Positions 26,701 to 33,556 of a stretch of DNA of 64,000 nucleotides are shown piece after piece. The notes beneath the pieces are model-generated. The model was given only the letters and a program-made list of their open reading frames with translations. It did no database searches and was not told the origin of the DNA. The position numbers and the translations under genes were made by a program. This stretch comes from Enterococcus_E cecorum_C. GTDB lineage: Bacteria > Bacillota > Bacilli > Lactobacillales > Enterococcaceae. How positions within the stretch are numbered: the first letter of the stretch is position 1; each line of letters opens with the position of its first letter. The stretch lies in NCBI RefSeq assembly GCF_052119425.1, contig NZ_JBQKFH010000013.1, positions 1 to 64,000 on the forward strand, written 5' to 3'.

Positions 26701-29164
26701 CTTTAAAATCACCAAACGGAACATTTCCAACTGCCACATCAAAGAAATTATTTGAAAAGCTTGTATCTTCGTATCCTTGTATTTGAATAGTGGATTTTTG
26801 ATATAGTTCTTGTGCAATCCTACCGCTGATTCTATCTAACTCTACACCATAGATTTTTGAATGCCCCATTTCACTTGGTAGGCGACCGAGGAAGTTTCCA
26901 ACCCCACAAGAAGGCTCCAAGATATTACCATTTTCAAATCCAAGATTCTTCAATCCCAGATAAATAGCGTCAATGACCATTGGTGGTGTATAAAAAGCAG
27001 TCAAGGTGGATTCCTTGGCTGCTTGAAATTCTTCTGGACTAAGCAATTCTGTAAGTTCATTTCGTGCTTCTAACCATTGTCCAGTTTTCTCCTCGTTAAA
27101 AACATCAGCCAGACCACCCCATCCAACATATAAGGCAAGTGATTTCTGTTCTTCAAAAGTAGCTCGTCTACCTTCCAAATCTAATTTTTTTATGATTCGA
27201 ATCGCTTCTAAGTTATTGTCTAAGCGTTCGGAGGGAGAGACTGAATGTGGTAAATTATCTAGAATGTAGTTATCTAATAAATCAGGTTTCCTAGTGGACT
27301 GTGAAGGAGTGAGATGGTCTGCAGAATTTATAACTTCCGCAACAGATATTGTGTCATCAATACTGCTATCATCAAACGCTGAATCATCAAAGAGATCCAA
27401 CTGCTCATGCTGACTGTTTTCTTCTATCAGCAAACTAGTTTCTAGGTTTTGAACATACTCATCAATTTCAAACTTAAAACGGTCCTCTAACTCAACAACA
27501 TAGCTAACCTGACCAACTGTATCAATTCGTGCTACAAGTTCATCTTCCAAAAATACATTAACTTGACCAGTGTCCAGTTTATCAAATTCAAATAATGGTG
27601 ATTCTTGAAAATTAGAGAATATCTGTTCATTGTAAGGGTAAAGCTTGCTTTCATCATCAGACAGATAGGTCTCATTTTCTAAAAGTCTATCAATTTCACC
27701 TGCAACTTTCCTCCAACTAAATGTTTCGTTATAACCATCAGCCTTTCTTGTCAAGTGTAAGCCTCTGGAGTCATAATTGTAGGAAATAGGAAAATTAGGA
27801 CCAGTAGCACCACCCCACCCATATTCTTTTTGTAAAAAATGAGCTTGAATTTTTATATCTTCCTGACTAGAAAAAAAGTGAGCAACTCTAAGTCGCCCAC
27901 CTCTTGTACCAGTACCTTTTCGAAGTACATCATGCAATTCTTCAAGTGATATTTTATCTAAATGTAAATTAGATTCTCCCGGACTTGTTCCTTGACGGAG
28001 TGACGAAGATTGTTCATCTGACTGGTCCAACTCAGCATATCCTTGGTCTTCAAGTCCTCGGTCAACTTCCATTCTTGAATCAGATGACTTTCTATTTGTT
28101 CCGCCATGCTCTGTGATTCTTTCTCCACTGCTATCAAATGTGGAATCAGCTGTCCTGTCTGATATAATTCCAAAAGTAGTTCGGTCTTGTTCTCTACCTT
28201 GCTCAGAAACTCCAATCTTTCCTTGGCGTAGAGAGCTTTCCCAATCTCGTCCCGAATCTGTTGATTGGTTCGAAGGGTCTGTAATGTTAGACGATAAATC
28301 ACCTCTACTATCTCCTCTGTTGATTGACAGTGACTGAAGTCGTTGACTGTCAAGGTCGTGTTCATCTTCTCGATCAGTAATGCTTGATTCATCTATTTGT
28401 CCTCCTCTTTCTTCTACAACCTCATTATACCGCTCAATCAGTTCTTTTGTCTGCTCTTTTAATGTAAGTTTCTCATACTTTTTTTGATGAATAATCCTGA
28501 GAATTTTTTGCGACATTCTGGTCAAATAATCACCAAATATCAGAAACTGACGTGGGCTAAATTGACCGAGACCATTTTCTAGCAAGTCTTGGTTCAGTTT
28601 TAGTTCAATACCAAGTCTATTTGATAATACAGCTTCAAAACTTTGTTCAATAAAGCGTAATAAGTTTGATTCGGTTTCCACATCTAAATTCATTCCGACA
28701 AGAACTTTTGAACCAATACCCTTCGTTGCAATATTTGCAAGATAGCGAATTGCAGCAACCTCATTTTCTGGTCTAAGCGATAATCTCTCATGAACAAGGT
28801 CTGCTAAAATGGATAGATCCTGACCTGCTTCATATTGCCACTCCACAATTGGCTTGTTATCTCTATTCATCAAAACTGTCTGACTTATGTCAAATACATA
28901 TCCAATTGACCTTTTGGATTGTTTATTTAACAAAATTGGAATCCCTTTTTGACCTCGTCTAACAATATGGTCAACTGATTTCCAGGATTGAAAGTCTGAG
29001 CATAAACTGGCTGTCGGTCTCTGATGAATAATACTCATTTGATTTTGAAAGTCAAAACCAACAACATAGCCCAAGCGTGCTAACAGTCTCTGATAAGCAT
29101 CAACATCTGAGAGATAGTAACTGGATAGGTCTCCGACATAGTTGGCATAATCTTCAACTCGCAT
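23741..29164 (-). CDS. ArdC-like / N6-adenine methylase / SNF2 helicase polyvalent protein, N-terminal part
   Basis: The 1807-residue frame has an ArdC-like N-terminal domain (about 1-240, FQSWKSVDHIVRRGQKGIPIL), a disordered Ser/Asp/Arg-rich linker (about 255-405), an N6-adenine methylase (SAM motif ILEPSCGVGNFLG, about 735; catalytic VAVGNVPFGDF, about 795) and the first SNF2 lobe (Walker A HVVGAGKTFEM, about 1458; LYIDEAHNYKN; FATGTPVSNS). It stops prematurely at DGKRLPWING because of a one-base deletion, leaving helicase motifs V-VI in the next fragment. Intact relatives are about 2400 residues and belong to the 'polyvalent proteins' of conjugative elements, thought to protect or process entering DNA. 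A TnpV-like gene lies in another frame of the linker. Confidence 0.85.
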   Translation of the reverse strand: MRVEDYANYVGDLSSYYLSDVDAYQRLLARLGYVVGFDFQNQMSIIHQRPTASLCSDFQSWKSVDHIVRRGQKGIPILLNKQSKRSIGYVFDISQTVLMNRDNKPIVEWQYEAGQDLSILADLVHERLSLRPENEVAAIRYLANIATKGIGSKVLVGMNLDVETESNLLRFIEQSFEAVLSNRLGIELKLNQDLLENGLGQFSPRQFLIFGDYLTRMSQKILRIIHQKKYEKLTLKEQTKELIERYNEVVEERGGQIDESSITDREDEHDLDSQRLQSLSINRGDSRGDLSSNITDPSNQSTDSGRDWESSLRQGKIGVSEQGREQDRTTFGIISDRTADSTFDSSGERITEHGGTNRKSSDSRMEVDRGLEDQGYAELDQSDEQSSSLRQGTSPGESNLHLDKISLEELHDVLRKGTGTRGGRLRVAHFFSSQEDIKIQAHFLQKEYGWGGATGPNFPISYNYDSRGLHLTRKADGYNETFSWRKVAGEIDRLLENETYLSDDESKLYPYNEQIFSNFQESPLFEFDKLDTGQVNVFLEDELVARIDTVGQVSYVVELEDRFKFEIDEYVQNLETSLLIEENSQHEQLDLFDDSAFDDSSIDDTISVAEVINSADHLTPSQSTRKPDLLDNYILDNLPHSVSPSERLDNNLEAIRIIKKLDLEGRRATFEEQKSLALYVGWGGLADVFNEEKTGQWLEARNELTELLSPEEFQAAKESTLTAFYTPPMVIDAIYLGLKNLGFENGNILEPSCGVGNFLGRLPSEMGHSKIYGVELDRISGRIAQELYQKSTIQIQGYEDTSFSNNFFDVAVGNVPFGDFKVSDRDYDREKFLIHDYFFAKSIDKVRSGGVIAFVTSSGTMDKQDSRVRQYLANRCDLLGAIRLPNSTFKGLAGTEVTSDILFLQKRDVIREQDVDWIHLARDENGFTYNKYFVDHPEMVLGKMTEVSGRFGPSLACIPNEENLSVQLTTAVEEIQGEIPNIKIDQQINDEQDILPALDHVKNFSYTMIDGIPYFREDSVMIRQHMTVKEINRLKNYLAVVESLKEVIQLQKENASDELIQESQHRLNKAYDTFKANHDYINSTLNRRNLREDSNYPLVSSIEKLDKGKFVGKGDIFFKRTIAKAKVVEHCESSHEALILSISEKGRVDFDYMTKLTDKAREVLVKELKDEIYLDIPYIYPETTLLPFSEKGMEEMGLTYVPADQYLSGNIREKMAIMDFYIERYQAIENPDKDVLDNIIELKFQRDKLQGVMPKELTASEISVRLGATWIPTSDINQFIFDTLQPGYYAKQAINVHFSPFTSEWKIDGKTQDSRNDLANLTYGTSRINAYRLIEDSLNLRDTRVYDTVYSDGGDKRQVLNKKETMLAGEKQELLKEAFKDWIFKDQRRRHRLEKLYNEKFNSIRNREYDGQYLSLEGMTSDISLRPHQKNAIARTLYGGNTLLAHVVGAGKTFEMVASAMESKRLDMSNKALFVVPNHLTEQMGREFMEFYPAANIMVATKKDFEPANRKRFVGRIATGEYDAVIIGHTQFEKIPMSKEYQEQHLKCQIQDIVEFIEEYKYQRDQNFTVKQLEGTKKKLEAKLKKLNDDFRKDDVVTFEELGVDKLYIDEAHNYKNLYLYTKMRNVAGIGQTEAMKSSDMFMKCRYLDELTGGKGVVFATGTPVSNSMSELYTMQRYLQYDDLEKKGLHHFDSWASTFGETVTAIELSPEGDSYRSKTRFSKFYNLPELMSFVKEMADIKTADLLNLPTPQAHYETILTRPTNHQKEILKTLSERADKVRNRKVEPHEDNMLQITNDGKRLPWING
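27958..28392 (-). CDS. tnpV: TnpV-family protein encoded in an alternative frame inside the SNF2/methylase gene
   Basis: A 144-residue frame, shifted by one base relative to the host gene, starts at ATG 28390-28392. AGAGGAGG lies 8 bases upstream, a near-ideal ribosome binding site. The product looks like a folded helical protein, not a shadow: its C-terminal half (LLLELYQTGQLIPHL..., TEDLKTKDMLSWTSQMNNLR, ...ENLIYI) follows the TnpV pattern known from Tn4451-like and other clostridial elements (LL.SGKL..HL, VTE.LKA.DQM.WV..MN.IR, EL.Y). The host frame over exactly this stretch is low-complexity Ser/Asp/Arg, as expected if it is the frame that tolerates overprinting. TnpV has no established function. 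Confidence 0.72.
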   Translation of the reverse strand: MNQALLIEKMNTTLTVNDFSHCQSTEEIVEVIYRLTLQTLRTNQQIRDEIGKALYAKERLEFLSKVENKTELLLELYQTGQLIPHLIAVEKESQSMAEQIESHLIQEWKLTEDLKTKDMLSWTSQMNNLRHSVKEQVRENLIYI

Positions 29165-29182
29165 GACTTCTCCTTTCTATCC

Positions 29183-29635
29183 CTATAAAACATGTTCGGA
29201 CTTAGGTTTGTTCGTTTGCTCTTTTTCAGGGACTGGACAAGCAAAGTGCTGTCCAAAGTCCACTTTATTATCATCTACATCTTTAGAGATAACTGTTACA
29301 GAAGTTCGTACCACATCCGATACACCAGTAGAGCGAATGGTATACGACTGGCCGAAAGCTAAAAAGCAAAGATTTCCTTCGTCAGTCAAAAGAACATCAA
29401 CTCCATTTTTTATGTCTTGCTCCGCAATAAAATCGAAAATATTATGAAGATATGATTCATAGTCTAAAGGAATATTCATTTCTTTATGATAATCATCCTC
29501 GAATCGTAATTGAAATTCCGAATGGTAATCTGGTAGCGACAAAAGTTTTGATATAATATCGTCTATCTCCTTGTCATGTCGCAAAGATTCTTCGTAATTG
29601 CTCTCGTAAATTGATTTCTTGTGTAATAGTTTCAT
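29183..29635 (-). CDS. Hypothetical acidic protein of the ICE
   Basis: A 150-residue acidic protein (MKLLHKKSIYESNYEESL...) with predicted alpha/beta content and no transmembrane segment. It overlaps the methyltransferase gene by four bases and precedes the polyvalent protein by 18 bases, so it belongs to the leftward operon. I recognise no domain. Confidence 0.65.
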   Translation of the reverse strand: MKLLHKKSIYESNYEESLRHDKEIDDIISKLLSLPDYHSEFQLRFEDDYHKEMNIPLDYESYLHNIFDFIAEQDIKNGVDVLLTDEGNLCFLAFGQSYTIRSTGVSDVVRTSVTVISKDVDDNKVDFGQHFACPVPEKEQTNKPKSEHVL

Positions 29636-30591
29636 TTGATTAACTCCTTCTGATATATTTGTTTTACGATTGCCTCTAGCACTGATACAACTATTGAATT
29701 TCCAGCTTGTTGATAGAGGATACTGGATTTCTTGTTGGTTTTTTCTGGATATACAGTTCGTAATAAATCAAAGTCTAAATCAGTAAATCCCATCAAGCGG
29801 AAACATTCTCTTTCTGTTAGATAGCGATATTTCCCATTTGTAAGTTTAATAAACCCAGCATTTGGCACTCGTGTTTGCTTCGTAGAAATGGTATAGCAAT
29901 AATCTTGAATGATATGAACTCGTTCAGTAAAAACTGACTGACAAGCTTTTTCAATATATTTTAGAATTGAAGGTTGGGTAACCAGATACTTATCGGCTAC
30001 ATCTTCCTCCAAAAATACCTGAATCGACGGAGATTTCATCCGTTTTAATTTTGAAAAATCGAATGGGTTGACTTTGCCTAGAAAACTAACTAAAAAGACT
30101 CGTTTCCGTTTTTGAGGTATTCCAAAATCATAACTATCTAATACCCAATAGCAAGATGAATAACCTAAAAATTCTAGTTCAGTTAGATATGCTTCAAAAG
30201 TTGGTTTCATTTTCTTGTCTAGTACACCTACAACATTCTCCCAAATGACCCATTTGGGTTTTTGGACTGTATTTTTTAAAATCAAAATTGTCTCAAACAA
30301 TAGTGAACTTCTCGTATACGAACCTTTCTTTCCCCCTCTTTTTAGTCCAGACCGTGAAAAATCCTGACAAGGACTACCATGCATTAACAGGTCAATCTGC
30401 ATATTTGGTAAGAAATACCCTTTAACGGATTGAGGAATAAAATTCTCGTTATAGAGGACGTTATAACTTTTTACGCAATTCCTATCTATTTCGACATAGT
30501 CTATCAATTCATGAGGGATTTCCTGATTAAGTAATGCTTTTCGAAAAGCACCAATTCCACCAAATAATTCAACAACTCTCATGGTTTTCAT
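29632..30591 (-). CDS. DNA (cytosine-5) methyltransferase
   Basis: A complete 319-residue C5 methyltransferase: motif I ELFGGIGAF, catalytic motif IV GSPCQDFSRSG with the PCQ cysteine (about residue 74), motif VI WENVVGV, motif VIII QKRKRVFLV and C-terminal motif X YQQAGNSIVVSV. GGAGGGG seven bases upstream supports the ATG at 30591. The gene overlaps the end of another C5 methyltransferase gene by 23 bases. No restriction endonuclease is nearby, so it is an orphan, probably masking ICE DNA from host restriction. Confidence 0.92.
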   Translation of the reverse strand: MKTMRVVELFGGIGAFRKALLNQEIPHELIDYVEIDRNCVKSYNVLYNENFIPQSVKGYFLPNMQIDLLMHGSPCQDFSRSGLKRGGKKGSYTRSSLLFETILILKNTVQKPKWVIWENVVGVLDKKMKPTFEAYLTELEFLGYSSCYWVLDSYDFGIPQKRKRVFLVSFLGKVNPFDFSKLKRMKSPSIQVFLEEDVADKYLVTQPSILKYIEKACQSVFTERVHIIQDYCYTISTKQTRVPNAGFIKLTNGKYRYLTERECFRLMGFTDLDFDLLRTVYPEKTNKKSSILYQQAGNSIVVSVLEAIVKQIYQKELIK

Positions 30592-31771
30592 CTGCTTTCC
30601 CCTCCTTTTCTATAGCGGCTAATCGTTTACCAATTTCATAAACAACAGGTACTGTTACTGCATTACCTGCTTGCTTATACAATTGCGAATTGGAAGAAAC
30701 ACTACTGGCTCGATTAAATACCCAGTCAGGAAAACCCTGTAAACGAAAACACTCCCTTGGAGTTAATTTACGAATCTGCAATTGATTCGTTACAACTCCA
30801 AGAGAGTTACCAGTTACTAAAGTTTGTGCAACCTGTTTTCCGACTCGTCCTCTACGAAAACTTGATGATGGATAAGCAAAATTAAGCGAGTCACCTTCAA
30901 CAGCTATCTCGAATCCCTTATTCGTATTTGAACGTATGTAAAGTCCTCGTTTCCTCGGTATGCGTTTTTCCAAGACAACTCCGTGTCGATCTTGTGCCGT
31001 TAACGTGAACATAGGTTCTGTTGGGTCTTTCATCCGCCGTCCCCTTTGCCTTTTAACCAATTTATCAGGTGTTAGAATAGGATAAGCAATTTTTACCCCC
31101 TCACCTTTATTAGTAGTCAAAGTAGGGGAAATTCCGTTCGATGAATAAACATTTCCATTTAACCCGCTTCCTGAAGGATTTATATTTCCTAGACATGTTG
31201 GACTTGATAAATTAGTCTGTTTACTTTTTCGTCCGATAGGAAAAATGAACTGTCGACTTCTTCCTCTAGAATGTCCAATAATATAGACTCTTTCCCTGTG
31301 TTGAGGGACACCAAAATATTTGCTGTCAAGTACTTGCCATTCAACATCATACCCCAGTTCATTAAGCGTGGTGAGTATAGTTCGGAACGTCCTCCCTTGG
31401 TCATGATTGAGTAAGCCCTTAACGTTTTCAAGCAGTAAAAACCGTGGTTGGATTTGTTGGGTCGCTCTAGCAATCTCGAAGAACAGAGTTCCTCTAGTAT
31501 CTTCAAATCCCAATCTTCGTCCAGCGAGCGAAAATGCTTGACAAGGGAATCCACCACAGATGCAATCAATTTTTCCTCGGAGCTTTCGGAATGACTTATT
31601 GGATATTTCTCGTATATCATGAAATTCAACTTCTCCTCCCGTATCAAAAATAGCTTGGTAGGAATTTCGAGCAAAGCGGTCTATTTCACAAAAACCTACA
31701 CAAATGTGACCAGCTTGTTCAAGTCCTAATCGAAAACCTCCTATCCCTGCAAATAAATCCAAAAAATACAT
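30569..31771 (-). CDS. DNA (cytosine-5) methyltransferase, second copy type
   Basis: A 400-residue C5 methyltransferase with DLFAGIGGFRLGLEQAG (motif I), GGFPCQAFSLAGRR (motif IV), LLENVKGLLNHDQG (motif VI), QHRERVYIIGH (motif VIII) and YKQAGNAVTVPV (motif X). The target-recognition region (about residues 190-320) is unlike that of the downstream methyltransferase, so the pair probably modifies two different sites. AGAAAGGAGG lies just before the ATG. It follows a terminator-like hairpin that may separate it from the DUF3990 cassette. Confidence 0.92.
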   Translation of the reverse strand: MYFLDLFAGIGGFRLGLEQAGHICVGFCEIDRFARNSYQAIFDTGGEVEFHDIREISNKSFRKLRGKIDCICGGFPCQAFSLAGRRLGFEDTRGTLFFEIARATQQIQPRFLLLENVKGLLNHDQGRTFRTILTTLNELGYDVEWQVLDSKYFGVPQHRERVYIIGHSRGRSRQFIFPIGRKSKQTNLSSPTCLGNINPSGSGLNGNVYSSNGISPTLTTNKGEGVKIAYPILTPDKLVKRQRGRRMKDPTEPMFTLTAQDRHGVVLEKRIPRKRGLYIRSNTNKGFEIAVEGDSLNFAYPSSSFRRGRVGKQVAQTLVTGNSLGVVTNQLQIRKLTPRECFRLQGFPDWVFNRASSVSSNSQLYKQAGNAVTVPVVYEIGKRLAAIEKEGKADENHESC

Positions 31772-31790
31772 TTTTCCTCCTTTCTGACAA

Positions 31791-31822
31791 TAGAAAAAAG
31801 CGACTAGATTTCTCTAATCGCT
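31791..31822 (-). terminator. Terminator/attenuator upstream of the cytosine methyltransferases
   Basis: On the minus strand AGCGATTAGA-GAAA-TCTAGTCGCT (10-bp stem with one G-U pair, 31799-31822) is followed by TTTTTTC. It lies after the 74-residue gene and only about 20 bases before the methyltransferase ATG, so it either ends the DUF3990 transcript or attenuates the methyltransferases. Confidence 0.7.
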
Positions 31823-31849
31823 CTAATGATTAAGTATCAAAAAGTTTTT

Positions 31850-32074
31850 TTAAGTCTGAAAATACTCAGGTTTTATTTTATCAATCAAGGTGCTTGCGAT
31901 GGAGTTAACCCCAACATGCATCAAGATTGGATCTTCAAAATCTACCTGACTTGCATACTGTCTTGCAATTTGATGTGCAACACTAGCCTCAAGTCTGTAT
32001 TTAGATGCTTCTAACAAAGCCTGTGCTAATTCATTACTATACAAATCAACAGGGCTAATCACAGTTTTTGCCAT
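31850..32074 (-). CDS. Small protein paired with the DUF3990 protein, possible antitoxin
   Basis: A 74-residue helical protein (MAKTVISPVDLYSNELAQAL...) whose ATG follows AAAGGAG by 8 bases and overlaps the 3' end of the DUF3990 gene by 16 bases. The tight overlap and the terminator after it make a two-gene unit. DUF3990 proteins are often accompanied by small partner proteins, in some cases DUF3791; whether this one belongs to that family is uncertain. Confidence 0.65.
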   Translation of the reverse strand: MAKTVISPVDLYSNELAQALLEASKYRLEASVAHQIARQYASQVDFEDPILMHVGVNSIASTLIDKIKPEYFQT

Positions 32075-32697
32075 TGGTCTAACTCCTTTCCATCTTCAGA
32101 TAAATATATCTTATTTACCTTCATTATATCACAAAAGTCTTGATTGTGAATGGATAACTGCTTAAATGAGAATGGCTTACGAAATTCTTCTAAAACATCT
32201 GCTTTTGAAACCATTCCAGCCTTATATTTTTGAAGTAAACCAGTCGGATTATCGTCTGTCTGAACTCCATAGATAAAATCAAATTGATGAATAAGCTCCG
32301 TTGAGCGAAGCCGATTCTGAAACACGAACTCAGCAAAATCTATTACATCATTAGAAGCCTTATGACTATTGAAATAGTGACACTTGTATTTAGAAGTTGT
32401 AAAGATGGAAGGAAAATCTGTCAGTTCAAACTCTAAAATAATCCCTTCCTCATCCACATTCCCCAAAAATTTCGAACTAGCATTATTGGCATTTAGAAAT
32501 TCTACCAAACGATTGATATATTTTTGAGCTTGTTGAAAATCCGAAGTGATATAAAATCCAGCACCAAAATCGAGTTCATGTCCTAAGTTGAAATCTACCT
32601 TTATCCCATTCAACAAAGACGGAAGATGTCTTTTTAAAGTAGCATGATACCATTTATTATGTGATAAATTTTTAATTTGCTTACTTGTTAAATCCAT
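32059..32697 (-). CDS. DUF3990-family protein (ADP-ribosyltransferase-like fold)
   Basis: A 212-residue protein. KWYHATLKRHLPSLLNGI and LDFGAGFYITSDFQQAQKYI (about residues 14-60) match the DUF3990 pattern (YHGT...I...G I..........DFG.GFY.T...QA..WA), which is predicted to share the ADP-ribosyltransferase fold. The frame could be extended to a TTG at 32724, but AGAGG is spaced for the ATG at 32697. Directly upstream is a consensus promoter, so it has its own transcription unit together with the 74-residue gene. A toxin-like modifying enzyme is an inference. Confidence 0.72.
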   Translation of the reverse strand: MDLTSKQIKNLSHNKWYHATLKRHLPSLLNGIKVDFNLGHELDFGAGFYITSDFQQAQKYINRLVEFLNANNASSKFLGNVDEEGIILEFELTDFPSIFTTSKYKCHYFNSHKASNDVIDFAEFVFQNRLRSTELIHQFDFIYGVQTDDNPTGLLQKYKAGMVSKADVLEEFRKPFSFKQLSIHNQDFCDIMKVNKIYLSEDGKELDQWQKL

Positions 32698-32715
32698 TTC
32701 AATACCTCTATAGTC

Positions 32716-32743
32716 ATTATACAAAAAAGGAAAACAATGTCAA
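32716..32743 (-). promoter_or_regulatory. Consensus sigma-A promoter of the DUF3990 cassette
   Basis: On the minus strand a perfect TTGACA (32738-32743) and a perfect TATAAT (32716-32721) are 16 bases apart. The -35 box overlaps the stop codon region of the DUF4366 gene, so the cassette is transcribed independently of the conjugation operon. Confidence 0.8.
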
Positions 32744-33336
32744 ACTTCCTCTTCTCCTTCACTTACGTAATCATCATCTTCTTCAAACTCTTCAAAGTTG
32801 TGTTCTTTTTTGGGTTTAATGACCTTCATATAGTAACCTGCACACAAAACTCCTATAAGAAATAGACCTATGATAATATAGCTACCAACTGAAGAATTTT
32901 GTTTCGGTTCTTCTTTCTTGGCAGGTTTTTCTTCGACAACTTCTTCAGTCTTTTGTGGTTTGACTGCAACCGTATTAGTTGATTCAATTAGGTTAAGCAA
33001 ATCCTGTTCTGAAACTTCTGTTAGTAATTGGACATTCTGTCCACCTTTATCATGATCAATAATCAGATGAAACACCTTACCTGATTTACTCGTGAATGTG
33101 ACAAATTGTCGCTTGGTTGCAACGGATTCGGTAATTTCATAATCTTGATTATTAGCATCAACATTTTCTGTAACTTGCCCCTTAGCATTGCTTTGCTCTG
33201 AGGCTTGAGGATTAACCGAAACTGCTACTGGCTGACTATTTGTGTCTAGATTTGGAGAACTTGCATAGATAGTTTGGCAACCACCAAAAAGCAAAACCAA
33301 CCCAGCCAACTTCACAAAACTACTTAATCGTTTCAT
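32740..33336 (-). CDS. DUF4366-like membrane protein of the conjugation operon
   Basis: A 198-residue protein with an N-terminal signal or lipoprotein peptide (LAGLVLLFGGC, about 9-19), an extracytoplasmic Gln/Glu/Lys-rich region and one transmembrane helix near the C-terminus (SYIIIGLFLIGVLCAGYYM) followed by an acidic tail. AAAGGAG before the ATG at 33336 favours this start over an upstream one. Its position after DUF4315 and the CHAP protein is that of the CD1107/DUF4366 proteins of Tn1549- and Tn5252-type elements. It is probably an accessory part of the secretion apparatus. Confidence 0.78.
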   Translation of the reverse strand: MKRLSSFVKLAGLVLLFGGCQTIYASSPNLDTNSQPVAVSVNPQASEQSNAKGQVTENVDANNQDYEITESVATKRQFVTFTSKSGKVFHLIIDHDKGGQNVQLLTEVSEQDLLNLIESTNTVAVKPQKTEEVVEEKPAKKEEPKQNSSVGSYIIIGLFLIGVLCAGYYMKVIKPKKEHNFEEFEEDDDYVSEGEEEV

Positions 33337-33556
33337 GCGACAACTCCTTTTCAAATAGAACTTTTTTAGTAAATTCTTCAAGTGATAGATTTGATTTTTC
33401 AAAGACAACGATGACCTCTTCATAAATTATATCTTGTTCATCCTGCAAAACCTGAGCCAAATCTTGGTCAAGTTTTTGCTTTTTTTCTAGTAACTTTTCT
33501 TTCTTTTTTTGCAACATTTGAATATCTTTACGCATATATTCCTCCTTATAATCCAA
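33320..33556 (-). CDS. DUF4315-like small coiled-coil protein
   Basis: A 78-residue protein; residues 9-40 are a highly charged coiled coil (MLQKKKEKLLEKKQKLDQDL). It overlaps the stop of the CHAP gene by 11 bases and the start of the DUF4366 gene by 17 bases. DUF4315 proteins occupy this slot in related conjugation operons. Function unknown. Confidence 0.75.
   Translation of the reverse strand: MDYKEEYMRKDIQMLQKKKEKLLEKKQKLDQDLAQVLQDEQDIIYEEVIVVFEKSNLSLEEFTKKVLFEKELSHETIK

Noticed and set aside
31189..31674. 161-codon alternative frame inside a cytosine methyltransferase gene
   Set aside because: Starts at TTG without ribosome binding site, and the host frame here is the conserved catalytic core, so it is most likely a shadow. 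It contrasts with the TnpV-like case, where a ribosome binding site and family similarity exist.
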